DNA of 64,000 bases, from contig NZ_JNWO01000001.1 in the NCBI RefSeq assembly GCF_000716435.1, positions 620,001-684,000 on the forward strand. Reading direction: 5' to 3'. This document shows, one piece after another, positions 25,964 through 34,965 of the stretch. Below the pieces are notes generated by a model. The model ran no database searches, was not told the origin of the DNA, and saw only the letters and a list, made by a program, of their open reading frames with translations. The translations under genes and the position numbers were made by a program. This stretch comes from Streptomyces xylophagus. GTDB lineage: Bacteria; Actinomycetota; Actinomycetes; Streptomycetales; Streptomycetaceae. Every line of letters starts with the position of its first letter. Position 1 is the first letter of the stretch.

Positions 25964-28501
25964 TCACCCCTTGGCGTCGATCGGCTTGAGCAAGGTGCCT
26001 GCGGCGAGGATCTGGACGACCGGACGCTGGTTGGCCTTGAACAGAATGACCCGCTGGTAGGTCCCGTCGGTGAACACCGGAGCGGGCTGGTGGTTGAAGA
26101 TCTCCTCGAACGTGCCGTCCTTCAGGGCGAAGATGACCACGTCGTCGTGTCCGGGGCCCAGCCGCTCGTGCCGTACGTCCTGAGGGGTGATGGTGATCCT
26201 CGTCGCCCGCAGCCCGCTCGGGTGGTTGGGTATGCGTTCGGTCCTGACCTTCGTCGTGCGGGCGTCGACCTTCACGCCGGCCACCGTGGAGACGGTGAGC
26301 TGGCGGTCGAACGCGTTGCCCTCCGGGTCCTGGCCGTCGGCGAAGACCTTCCAGCTGTACGTGCCGGCCTTGAACACCCGGCTGAAGGTGTTGGTGTAGT
26401 CGCCGGTGCCGTCCTTGTCGTGCAGGATGGCGGTGCCGTCCGCGAACAGCCCCGGCGCCTGGTGACGGGGCCACCGGGACCAGCCGTTGTGACGCATCAC
26501 GTCGATGATGCGCTGCTCGGCCGGCGGCGGGACGTCCTTGGCGTCCAGGTCCACCGGTGCCGTGGTCGCCGAGGGCGGGGTCGCGGACAGTGCGGCCGCC
26601 GACAGCGCCTCGCCCAGGCCCACGGCGGGGGCGTCGAGTTCGGCACGGACGACGGCACCGAGGACCGGTGCCGAGTCGCGGCGGATGCGGACCGTCAGGA
26701 CCATGTCGTCGCCGGTCAGGTAGGTCTCCTGGTCCAGCGTCAGCTCGGCCTTGAGGTGCAGGTCCTCATAGAGCAGTACCTGGTCCGGCGTCAGCGGCTG
26801 CGGTTCCTTGGTGGTGTCGTGCAGCAGGCTCACCCGCCATATGACCTCCCCCTCGGGGAGCTTGTTCGGGTCACCGACCGAAAGTGCCTGGTCGGTCGGC
26901 GAGACGTTGGCGGCGGGCACCGAGTCGGGGGCGACGAACTCGGTGCCGTTCCACAGATCGAGCGCGACGGTGCCGTCCGTCGGCGCGGCGAGCACCGAGA
27001 GAACGACCCGGTCGGCGTGCGTGGTCCTGACGTAGACCCGGTCGGTCCCGTCGTCGATGTTGGGGTCCTTCGCGGACGAGTCCGGGATGGGCCGATTGAC
27101 CTCCTGGGAGAACTCCAGCATGTCGGTGAACACCGCGGGCAGTTGGCCCGGGATGAGGACCTGATTGAATCCCTTGGGGCTGGCGAGTCCTTTGAGCAGG
27201 TCGATGTCGATCGTCGAACCGAGGCCGATGACGTACACGCGCGCGGCGGACAGGATCGTCTTCCGATTGCCGGTGATGCCGGCGAACGGCTCCACGACGT
27301 CGGGCGGCGCGTTGTCCGGCAGCTTGCTGCCCACGTAGTAGTGGCCCGCGTTCTGGAGCCCGTCGGTCATACAGACCAGGGTGAAACGCCGGTCGCCGAT
27401 CTCGCCGGCCGCGTCGAGCAGGTCGAGGGCGGCGACCAGGCCGTCGCCGATGTTGGTGCTGTTGGCCGGCTGTCCGAGGTCGAGGGTGTTGATGGCGGTG
27501 CGCGCTTGCTCCAGTCCCGTCAGCGGCATCGGGATCTCGACCTGGTCGGAGATCGGCAGGGCGTGCCAAGCGCCGTTGTCGGTGAACGTGACGATGCCGA
27601 TCCGGTCCTTGTCGTTGACCCCCGCGCGGGCGTCGGCGATGAGGTGGACGAGGGCCCGGGTGGCTTTGACCGCGTTGGTCCACTTGTCCTCGGAGCCCAT
27701 GCTGCCCGAGCGGTCCAGCACCAGCACGATGTCCTGCGGACGGTGACTGATCGTCAGATGCTTGGTCTCGCTCACGTTGGTGAGGAAGTCGTCGCTGCCG
27801 AACCTTGTGGTGACCGTGACTGGGACGTCAGTCGTTCGGTACACGCCGGGAAGCTCGAAGTCGAGCGACGGCTCGGAAGTGGTCTCGTCCATCGGGAGAA
27901 TCGCGAGCCCGGCGTCGTGGTGCCAGGCGTAGCTCGGCTTGAACGCCGCGGGCAGGTCGGCGGGGTCGAGCCCGAGCACGGTCGGTTCGCTGACCGGGCC
28001 CGTCGCGTCGTCCGCCAACAGTGTGATGTGATTCTGTTCCAGCGCCGTCCCCGGCTCCTCGACGACCGCGCGCGGATCGCAGATCAGGTAGTCGAAGGCC
28101 AGGTTCGTCGAGGTGTCGGTGAACCGGATGTCCCACTGGGTGGGCGTGTTCCGGCTGCCGCGCAGCGTCCATTCGTCGCTGGTGGTGCCGGAACGCTGGT
28201 TTGTGATCCGGCAGTTGACCCGGGCGGGGTCGATACCCGGCTGACTGCGTGTGACCGCCACCTTGTAGTCGCCGACCGGCACCCCCTCGCCGCCCTGCTC
28301 GATGGCCATCAGGTTGACCGGAGGGTTGCCTGTGAGCGTGAGCTCAAGGTCAGGGGCGGCGCCGGGCTCGGGGTAGTGGATGTCGATGGCCTGGACGCCT
28401 GCGGCGCCGAGTGCCTGATGGAACTGCAGCACGAACGCCTTCGCGTCGTTGACCGTGTAGACGAGGGGGGCAGTGGACTTGGTGATGCGTGGCTGTGGCA
28501 T
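25964..28501 (-). CDS. VWA-domain protein at the end of the contractile-system operon
   Basis: This is an 845-residue protein without an obvious signal peptide. A von Willebrand factor A domain spans about residues 256-460, with the MIDAS motif DRSGSMGS at Asp263-Ser265-Ser267, the later Thr/Asp contacts (NSTNIGDGLVAALDLL) and CMTDGLQNAG. N- and C-terminal regions look beta-rich (for example KAGTYSWKVFADGQDPEGNA). VWA domains bind protein or glycan ligands through a metal ion. At the end of a phage-tail-like operon it could be a particle-associated adhesin or an assembly factor, and neither is proven. The ATG at 28501 follows GAGAAGGG. Tandem stops TGATGA end the gene. Confidence 0.8.
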   Translation of the reverse strand: MPQPRITKSTAPLVYTVNDAKAFVLQFHQALGAAGVQAIDIHYPEPGAAPDLELTLTGNPPVNLMAIEQGGEGVPVGDYKVAVTRSQPGIDPARVNCRITNQRSGTTSDEWTLRGSRNTPTQWDIRFTDTSTNLAFDYLICDPRAVVEEPGTALEQNHITLLADDATGPVSEPTVLGLDPADLPAAFKPSYAWHHDAGLAILPMDETTSEPSLDFELPGVYRTTDVPVTVTTRFGSDDFLTNVSETKHLTISHRPQDIVLVLDRSGSMGSEDKWTNAVKATRALVHLIADARAGVNDKDRIGIVTFTDNGAWHALPISDQVEIPMPLTGLEQARTAINTLDLGQPANSTNIGDGLVAALDLLDAAGEIGDRRFTLVCMTDGLQNAGHYYVGSKLPDNAPPDVVEPFAGITGNRKTILSAARVYVIGLGSTIDIDLLKGLASPKGFNQVLIPGQLPAVFTDMLEFSQEVNRPIPDSSAKDPNIDDGTDRVYVRTTHADRVVLSVLAAPTDGTVALDLWNGTEFVAPDSVPAANVSPTDQALSVGDPNKLPEGEVIWRVSLLHDTTKEPQPLTPDQVLLYEDLHLKAELTLDQETYLTGDDMVLTVRIRRDSAPVLGAVVRAELDAPAVGLGEALSAAALSATPPSATTAPVDLDAKDVPPPAEQRIIDVMRHNGWSRWPRHQAPGLFADGTAILHDKDGTGDYTNTFSRVFKAGTYSWKVFADGQDPEGNAFDRQLTVSTVAGVKVDARTTKVRTERIPNHPSGLRATRITITPQDVRHERLGPGHDDVVIFALKDGTFEEIFNHQPAPVFTDGTYQRVILFKANQRPVVQILAAGTLLKPIDAKG

Positions 28502-28513
28502 GGTGCGCCCTTC

Positions 28514-30409
28514 TCAAATGGCGGTGATGACCCGTCGTGCGAACAGGTCGGAGTTGGTTGAACCGTTGCGGTCGTTGCCCCAGACGGCCCAGATGCCCTG
28601 GCCGGGGACGGTGACCGCGGCCGGGAACACGTCGTTGCCCTGGGTCTGGGCCAGCCGCTGTGGCGCGGTCCAGTCGCCGCTGGCGGCGTTGCGGCGGCGT
28701 ACGACGACGTGGGTGATGCTGTCGGGGAACCTTCGGGTGGACAGCAGCCAGATGGTGCCGTCGGTGTCCTGGACCGCGGTCGGCTGGCTGTCGTTGGCGT
28801 CGGTGCCGGAGATGGCGACCGGGCCGGTCCAGGTGGAGCCGCTGAAGGTGAGCAAGGACAGCCCGCTGCCGCTGTTGTAGAACACCATCGCCGACGTGGC
28901 GCTGAGCGCAAGGACGTGGATCTCGGTCGCCTGGCCGTTCGGCTGCGGGCTGCTGCTGACGGTATTGGTGACCGGGTTCAGCAGCGCCGCGGTGAGCTTG
29001 GTGCCGTCGTGGTACGCGAGGAACACCAGGCCGCCCGCCGAGGCCGCGTGCATCGCCCGGCTGCCGTTGGTGACAGCCGACAGCTGCACCGGCGTGGTGT
29101 CCGGGAAGGAGTTGTCGGTGTGCTTGTAGCGGAGGTAGACCCATTTGTCGGTGCTGCCCGACTGGTCGAAGACGAAGACCACAAAGTCGCCCGCCAGAAC
29201 CGCCTGCATCCGCTGCTCGGCGAAGTTGGGGTTGGCGGCGATCGTCACCTCGCCCGCGCCCGCGAGGGATGCCAGCGGCCCCCGCTTCAGCTTCAGGTCG
29301 GAGTTCGGGTCCTCGCTCGCCGCAGTCTGGTAGGCGACCAGGTAGTCCCCGTTGGGCAGCATCAGCGCCGACGGTGCCGCGTGCACGCCGCTGCTGGTCA
29401 ACGGCGTCATGGGGACACTCGTGAGGCTCGGGTTGGTCAGGTCGATCCGGGCCAGGACCGCCTGGCTGGTGCCCGACTGGCTGGACTGCCAGACGATGAC
29501 AAGGCCGTTCGCGTTGTCCAGGAACACCGCCTTGCCGAGCAGGTCGGTACCCACCCCGTTGGCGACGGCGACCTCCCCCGTGGTGGGCAACTGGCCGGCC
29601 AGCAGCGCGTTGATCGCGGTGCGCAGGCTGATCAGCGGACGGTTGACACCGCCGCGGTAGTCGACCGGACCGACGCCCACGGTGTCCTCGATCAGGTGTG
29701 CCGGCGGAAGCAGCAGCCGCCGCTGGCGCTTGTCCACGATGTTCGACGGCGCGATGAGGGCGGCGGCCGGGCGGTTGAGCACGGCGAGCGCGGCGTAGGA
29801 GTGCCCGGCCAGGAAGTCGGGGGACCCGGACACGGGTACGGCGGCGCCCACCCGTACCACCCACTCGCGCTTGGTCCGGGCGCACGACTCGACCCCGAGG
29901 CCGGGCAGGATCAGGTTCGGATCGTCGTCGGGCGTGACCAGGTGCTCCCACACGTCCAGGTAGGCAACCAGGGTCGTGGCTGTGCTCGGTGCGGTCAGGG
30001 CGGGTACGACGGGTACGCCGAGCTTCGTCGCGAGTGCCGCGGAGCCGGTCTGCGAGGCGTGCAGCGGCTGGGCCGAGAACGCCAGATCGGTCGTGATCAT
30101 GACATCCAGGCCGTCGACGATGATCCGGCCGGTGTGGGCGAGCGCGGTGTCCAGTTCGGTGCTGCCGCTGCCCGTCGGCGCGCCGGCGCCGATGGTGAAG
30201 TCGTTGTTCAGACCGCCGGTGATCTGGAAGCCGTTGGTGCCCTCGGGCACGCCGTCGCCGACGTACCACTTGAGGAACGCCCGGAGCTCGAACTTGCGGA
30301 CGTCGTCCAGTTCGTTGACGTCCGAGTCGACGATCGGTACGCCCTGTTGCAGCCGCACGTTCACATACCGCAGCAGCGGGTGGAATGTGCTGGAGGTCAT
30401 CGTGGCCAT
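28514..30409 (-). CDS. Tail-fibre-like protein with DUF6519-like N-terminus and beta-propeller
   Basis: This is a 631-residue protein. The N-terminus (FHPLLRYVNVRLQQGVPIVD followed by SDVNELDD and the GDGVPEGTNGFQI region) resembles the 'R.QQGRV..D.D.NE' start of tail-associated DUF6519/DUF4815 proteins. Residues from about 270 onward contain repeated sialidase- or propeller-like strands, such as GLVIVWQSSQSGTSQAVLAR, TIWLLSTRRF and GIWAVWGNDRNGS. It has no signal peptide. It probably sits at the baseplate or fibre and contributes to target recognition. Family assignment is from memory of motif shape, and the receptor role is inference. The ATG at 30409 follows GGAGAACCC. Confidence 0.65.
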   Translation of the reverse strand: MATMTSSTFHPLLRYVNVRLQQGVPIVDSDVNELDDVRKFELRAFLKWYVGDGVPEGTNGFQITGGLNNDFTIGAGAPTGSGSTELDTALAHTGRIIVDGLDVMITTDLAFSAQPLHASQTGSAALATKLGVPVVPALTAPSTATTLVAYLDVWEHLVTPDDDPNLILPGLGVESCARTKREWVVRVGAAVPVSGSPDFLAGHSYAALAVLNRPAAALIAPSNIVDKRQRRLLLPPAHLIEDTVGVGPVDYRGGVNRPLISLRTAINALLAGQLPTTGEVAVANGVGTDLLGKAVFLDNANGLVIVWQSSQSGTSQAVLARIDLTNPSLTSVPMTPLTSSGVHAAPSALMLPNGDYLVAYQTAASEDPNSDLKLKRGPLASLAGAGEVTIAANPNFAEQRMQAVLAGDFVVFVFDQSGSTDKWVYLRYKHTDNSFPDTTPVQLSAVTNGSRAMHAASAGGLVFLAYHDGTKLTAALLNPVTNTVSSSPQPNGQATEIHVLALSATSAMVFYNSGSGLSLLTFSGSTWTGPVAISGTDANDSQPTAVQDTDGTIWLLSTRRFPDSITHVVVRRRNAASGDWTAPQRLAQTQGNDVFPAAVTVPGQGIWAVWGNDRNGSTNSDLFARRVITAI

Positions 30410-30421
30410 GGGTTCTCCTGC

Positions 30422-30961
30422 TCAGAACGTCAGCCAGACGGTCCGCTGCAACGTGCTCGCGGGGTCCTTGGCGATGACGGGGTGGGTGACGTAGTTGACC
30501 AGCACGGTGGTCCCGTCCAGGCTCGCGATCAGGCCGAACTCGCGCAGATTGCCGCTGATGTGGTTGGCGTCCGGCCAGTTCGGCACGTTGGGCCCGAGGG
30601 TCGCCTGGATCTGCAGCCGGTTGGTGGGCGTGGCGGACACCGCGGCTGTGTCGAGGAAGTCCATGCGCAGGTTCGCCGCGGGCACGGTGTGCGGGTGCGG
30701 GTCGACCAGTGCGGTCTGCGCGGCGCCGGGCGGCGGTGGACCGGTGCCGTCCCACTGGCTCAGCCCGGCGCCGACCCGCAGGCCCAGCAGCCCGGTCGAA
30801 CCGGGTGTGCCGCGCAGCATGGTGGCCAGCAGCCGGCGGCAGTCCCCGACGATCGTGTTGGATCGCCAGCCGTGGTCCCACACCACCCGGCCTGCCGCGT
30901 CGAACAGCACGTCGCGGTACTGACCGTGCAGCATTCCAGCCGGGTACTCGCTTGCGGACAT
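30422..30961 (-). CDS. Small uncharacterised protein of the contractile-system operon
   Basis: This is a 179-residue protein with no family recognised. It begins MSASEYPAGMLHGQYRDVLF, includes WDHGWRSNTIVGDCRRLLAT and ends with an alternating beta-strand pattern (REFGLIASLDGTTVLVNYVT). The layout recalls small tail-fibre or adaptor proteins that carry a short helical head and a beta C-terminus. It lies 12 bp after the tail protein I fusion and just before the propeller protein, so a structural or adaptor role at the baseplate periphery is likely but unproven. Confidence 0.55.
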   Translation of the reverse strand: MSASEYPAGMLHGQYRDVLFDAAGRVVWDHGWRSNTIVGDCRRLLATMLRGTPGSTGLLGLRVGAGLSQWDGTGPPPPGAAQTALVDPHPHTVPAANLRMDFLDTAAVSATPTNRLQIQATLGPNVPNWPDANHISGNLREFGLIASLDGTTVLVNYVTHPVIAKDPASTLQRTVWLTF

Positions 30962-30972
30962 GTGCGCTCCTC

Positions 30973-33900
30973 CTACCGGAACGGTGGCCACCAGCTGCGG
31001 CGGCGCAGGGTGGTGGGCTTGGTGGGGTCGACGGTGATGCTCGTACCGTCGGTGGACAGGAACACCTGCCAGCCGGGCAGGGCGACCCCGGTCTCCTCGG
31101 CGACGCGGAGCACCTCGGCGAGCGGGTAGTCGTCGTCGAACGCGTCGGCGAGCTCGTGTCCCGCCGGGAAGAGAAGCTCCTCCAGCGGGCCCGAACCGAG
31201 GATCACGACGGCCCGCAGGTTGACCGGCAGGAACCTTTCGAGGAGCTGCCGCAGGCGGTCGGCGTCGCGCTGCACGAGCGGTCGGCCGGTGGGGCCGCGT
31301 TCGACGTACAGCCCGATCGTGGACGGCGTGTACACCTCGTCGGCGACGAGCGCGGTGCCGTCCGGCCGCTGCGGCGTGTAGTCGAGCAGGTCGCCGTACT
31401 GCCGGGTGCCGCGGTTGCGGTCGAGGTCGGTGAGGGTCGCGGTGACGGTGCCGGCGAACCGGCGGACGGACGCCTCCTCCGGCGCGCGCCGACTGGACTG
31501 GTCGAGGCCGGGGCCGGGCACGCCCCCGCCGAGCCGGCCGAGACCGACGTTGCGGTCGCTGCGGAACAGCAGCCATGTCGCGCCGTCGGGAAACACGACC
31601 GGGGCCGGGTTCGCGTCCGACGACAGTCCGCCGGTGATGACTGTGGGCGGCGCCGGGCTGCCGGTGGCGTCCAGGTCGGCGGACCACAGGCGTGGGCCGC
31701 CACCACGGTTGGAGCGGAAGTAGACGCGAGCCGCGCCGGCCGGCAGCGGGGCGAGCGCCGGTTCCCGGTCGGTGGCGGTGGCGCCGGTGACGGCGGCCGG
31801 CGCCGACCAGCCGGCGGACGGGAAGTCGAGGTGCCGTACGACGATCCGCCACCGGTCGTCCGGGTCCGCGTAGGCCTGCCGTACGGCCGATGTCAGCCAC
31901 AGCCGGTTGCCGTCGACGGTCAGGTGCGGGTCGCGCTCGCCGGGGCCGCCGGGGGCGAACCGGCCCGGCGCGGACCAGGAACCGCTCAGTGCCCGGACCG
32001 GGGTGGCGAGCCCGGACACGGTCCGCCACGATCCGGAACCGTCCAGGAAGGACAGTCCGGCGGCGGTACCCGCCCAGACGGTGCCCTGGTCGACGAGGAC
32101 GGCCAGGCAGTCACCGCTGGGCAGACCCTCGGCGGGTGTGTGCACGCGGATGTCGCGTACCGACCGGATCTCGGCCAACCCCGAGGCCGTCGCGACCCAT
32201 ACCGGCCCCGCTTCGTCCGCCTGCGGCTGCGGGTTCGCCGCCGGGGGCGCCGGTGCGACCTGTCGGACGTCGGCGGCGCCGAGGTCCACGGTGCTCACCG
32301 ACGCGTCGGCGCCGATGCGGGCGACACCGTGGGCCAGCGCCGTCCACAGCGAACCGTCCTGGGCCGGCGCCGCGTGCCGCACCTCGACTCCGGCCAGGAA
32401 CGTGGTCCAGGTGCCCGCCGGGTCGAACCGGGACAGGCCCGCGCCCGTGGCGAACCACACCGCTCCGGTCATGTCGGCGGCGATGTGCCGTACGTCATTG
32501 CTCGCGAGGCCGTCCGTCGTCGAGGTGACCACCTGCCACGAGCCGCCCGCGGAGAGCGCGGCGGCGCCCGCGCCATGGCCGAACCACACCGTGCCGGACG
32601 GGTCCACGGCCACGGTGCGCACATCGGTGGTGGAGAGGCTTCCGCCGGTACTGCCCGGCGTGAACACGGTCGTCGTCCCGTCCGGCCGTCGCACGGCACC
32701 ACCGGCCGCGGTGGCGAACCAGCTCGACCCGTCGGCGTCGACGGCGACACCCCGCACGTCCGCCGACGGCAGCCCGGTGAGCGTGGTCACCGCGCCGTCC
32801 CCGGCCAGCACCCGCGCCCCGGTCGCGGTGGCGATCCGTACCCGGCCGTCCCAGCGCAACCGGTGCAGCCGCCATCCGTCCAGCCGACTCGCCCAGCACA
32901 GCCGTACCGCCCCCTCCGGATCGAGTACGGCGGTGCAGTCGGCGTGCCGGCCCGCCGGTACCGCGGGAATGTCGGTGGCCGCGGCCCAGGCGACGTCGGG
33001 CTGCCAGTCGCCCCGCCCGGTCAGCGCACGGTCGCCGAACCCCAGTGCCCGGGCCGCGGTCGACGCGCCGAGTTCGGCGCGCAGGGCGACCCCCGGTCCG
33101 GTCGCGGTCGTGGCCAGCACCAGCGAACCGTCTCCGGCCACGGCCGCCCTCACGCCGGTGAGCTGCGCGTTGAACGCGGCGACGACCTCGTCCGCGCGCG
33201 CCGCGGACAGATCGGCGTAGTCGGCTGCCCGTACCGTGAACTGCTCGGCGGCGCCGAACCCGGTGAGGGTCAGGACAGTGCCGGCGGTCAGCGCGTACGG
33301 CGCCGACGCGTCGCCGCGCAGCCGGGCCGGGGTGGGTGCGGACGGTGTCCCCAGCCGCCAGCGCAGCCGCGCGGCACCGGTGTCCGGGTGCTCGACCCAG
33401 GCCAGGCCGAGCCGGCCGTCGGGCAGCGCGACCGGCGCCGGGTCGGCCTGCGGCGCGACCGGCTGGGGCTCGACCACCCGGGTGTCCGCCCAGGCTCCCC
33501 GGAAGTACGCCTTGAGGTGCAGCCGGGGGACGACACCGCCGGCGCCGACGGTGGAGGCGTGCGCCATCCACAGCCGACCGGTCGCGTCGGTGACCGTGGC
33601 GAGCCGGCCGCGGGCCGCGCCGTCCAGCGAGACCAGGCCGGCGGGAGCGGTCCGCACCTCGATACGGGACGCCTCGCCGGTGAGCCGCGACACGAGCCGC
33701 ACCGCGCCGCCGACCGTGTCCGCGCGCATCTCGCCGATGTCCCGGTTCACGATCGCCGCGACCTCGGCGGCGGTCGCGGCGCCGAGGTCCGCGAAGTCGG
33801 CCGGGCCGAAGGTGATGGTGATCGGCAGACCGCCGTCCGGCGCGATGGTGACGGTCATCCCGGTGCGCAGGGCGAACGGCTCGGTGGCCGCACCGGTCAG

Positions 33901-34965
33901 CACCGCGTTGGTGGTGGCGGTGCCGGTCGCGACATCGTGCGGCGCGGTGAGGCCGAGCACGGCGGACGCCTCGTCGGCACCCCACCACGCTCCGTCGTGG
34001 CGCGCCGCGGCGAAGACATTGCGCTGCGGTGCCGTCCCCGCTCGCGTGACGTGCTGGGCGAACTCGGCGACGCGGGTGGACCAGCCGGTGTAGAAGTCGA
34101 CCAGGCTGCGCAGTCCGGGCACGGTGCCGACGGCGTCGTAGAGTCTCGGCGCGGTGCGGATCTCGTTGCGCTGGCGTGCCAGGTCCGTGTCGGCGGTCAG
34201 GTCCCAGCCGACCCACTGCGACAACAGCGGCAGGAACCGGCTGTCCACGTCCGATACGGCGCGCAGCCCGCGCAGGTTGTCCGCGGAGCTGCGGATCGTG
34301 TCGACGGCGGCGCCGTAGACGTCGACGAAGCGCCGTAACTGTCCGCCGCCCGCGCCGGCTTCGGGAAGCAGGCCGGTGCCTGCGTCGGGTACCCGGGTGA
34401 CGGTGTCGTGCCGCCGGTACACCTCGGGGATCAACTCGTACAGCGTGCGGTGCGCGCCGTGCACGTCGCCGGGGGTGGCGACGGCCTGCATCGGCCGGGC
34501 CAGGGCGGGGCTGTCCAGCTCGTAGTAGTACGGCGTACCGGCGTCCAGTTCGACGCCGCCGACGCCTCCGACGTCGAGCAGGTCGAGTTCCAGGCGCAGC
34601 ACGGCGCGATCGGCGCCGAAGACGGTACGGGTGACGAGCCGGAGCACCTCCCGGGACACGGCGGTGGCCGTCTCGGTCACGGTGACGGTCCGCTCCCGGA
34701 CGCGCCGCGCGCCGGTGGAGGTGTCGCTGTCCGGCAGGTCGGTCACGGTGAGCGCACCGGGCACCGGCGCGGGCGGGAACGCGGCGCTGTCGTAGAGCAG
34801 CCACGGTGCGCCGGTGCCCGGGAACGCGAAGTCGCGTGTCTTGCGCCGTACGGTGACCGGCGGCACGTCGAGCACCGTCTCGCCGGTGTCCGGCGTGAAG
34901 GCCCAGCGGACCCAGATCCGGCGGCCGATCAGGTCGGCGCTCGCGGTGAACGTGTCGATTCTCAT
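30973..34965 (-). CDS. Tail protein I-like baseplate protein fused to beta-propeller domains
   Basis: This is a 1330-residue fusion. Residues about 170-310 (LYELIPEVYRRHDTV, LPLLSQWVGWDL, YDAVGTVPGLRSLVDFYTGW) match the phage tail protein I/TIGR02242 baseplate family (Afp12 position). Two related beta modules follow at about 365-450 and 555-645. A propeller region at about 725-1000 has repeats of the form DVRGVAVDADGSSWFATAAG and DVRTVAVDPSGTVWFGHGAG, like the ligand-sensing propellers of two-component regulators. A TolB-like stretch (YFRSNRGGGPRLWSADL) lies near 1090. It overlaps the baseplate J gene by ATGA. The head docks to the baseplate by analogy, and the propellers are candidate receptor-binding or shielding parts. 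Confidence 0.78.
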   Translation of the reverse strand: MRIDTFTASADLIGRRIWVRWAFTPDTGETVLDVPPVTVRRKTRDFAFPGTGAPWLLYDSAAFPPAPVPGALTVTDLPDSDTSTGARRVRERTVTVTETATAVSREVLRLVTRTVFGADRAVLRLELDLLDVGGVGGVELDAGTPYYYELDSPALARPMQAVATPGDVHGAHRTLYELIPEVYRRHDTVTRVPDAGTGLLPEAGAGGGQLRRFVDVYGAAVDTIRSSADNLRGLRAVSDVDSRFLPLLSQWVGWDLTADTDLARQRNEIRTAPRLYDAVGTVPGLRSLVDFYTGWSTRVAEFAQHVTRAGTAPQRNVFAAARHDGAWWGADEASAVLGLTAPHDVATGTATTNAVLTGAATEPFALRTGMTVTIAPDGGLPITITFGPADFADLGAATAAEVAAIVNRDIGEMRADTVGGAVRLVSRLTGEASRIEVRTAPAGLVSLDGAARGRLATVTDATGRLWMAHASTVGAGGVVPRLHLKAYFRGAWADTRVVEPQPVAPQADPAPVALPDGRLGLAWVEHPDTGAARLRWRLGTPSAPTPARLRGDASAPYALTAGTVLTLTGFGAAEQFTVRAADYADLSAARADEVVAAFNAQLTGVRAAVAGDGSLVLATTATGPGVALRAELGASTAARALGFGDRALTGRGDWQPDVAWAAATDIPAVPAGRHADCTAVLDPEGAVRLCWASRLDGWRLHRLRWDGRVRIATATGARVLAGDGAVTTLTGLPSADVRGVAVDADGSSWFATAAGGAVRRPDGTTTVFTPGSTGGSLSTTDVRTVAVDPSGTVWFGHGAGAAALSAGGSWQVVTSTTDGLASNDVRHIAADMTGAVWFATGAGLSRFDPAGTWTTFLAGVEVRHAAPAQDGSLWTALAHGVARIGADASVSTVDLGAADVRQVAPAPPAANPQPQADEAGPVWVATASGLAEIRSVRDIRVHTPAEGLPSGDCLAVLVDQGTVWAGTAAGLSFLDGSGSWRTVSGLATPVRALSGSWSAPGRFAPGGPGERDPHLTVDGNRLWLTSAVRQAYADPDDRWRIVVRHLDFPSAGWSAPAAVTGATATDREPALAPLPAGAARVYFRSNRGGGPRLWSADLDATGSPAPPTVITGGLSSDANPAPVVFPDGATWLLFRSDRNVGLGRLGGGVPGPGLDQSSRRAPEEASVRRFAGTVTATLTDLDRNRGTRQYGDLLDYTPQRPDGTALVADEVYTPSTIGLYVERGPTGRPLVQRDADRLRQLLERFLPVNLRAVVILGSGPLEELLFPAGHELADAFDDDYPLAEVLRVAEETGVALPGWQVFLSTDGTSITVDPTKPTTLRRRSWWPPFR

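Noticed and set aside
30709..34338. A very long open frame on the plus strand (about 1209 codons) opposite the tail protein I fusion gene; similar long opposite-strand frames at 10244-13351 and 25949-28561.
   Set aside because: In DNA this GC-rich, frames opposite real genes stay open because stop codons are rare. The translations are Arg/Gly/Val-rich without domains, while the minus-strand products match known families.
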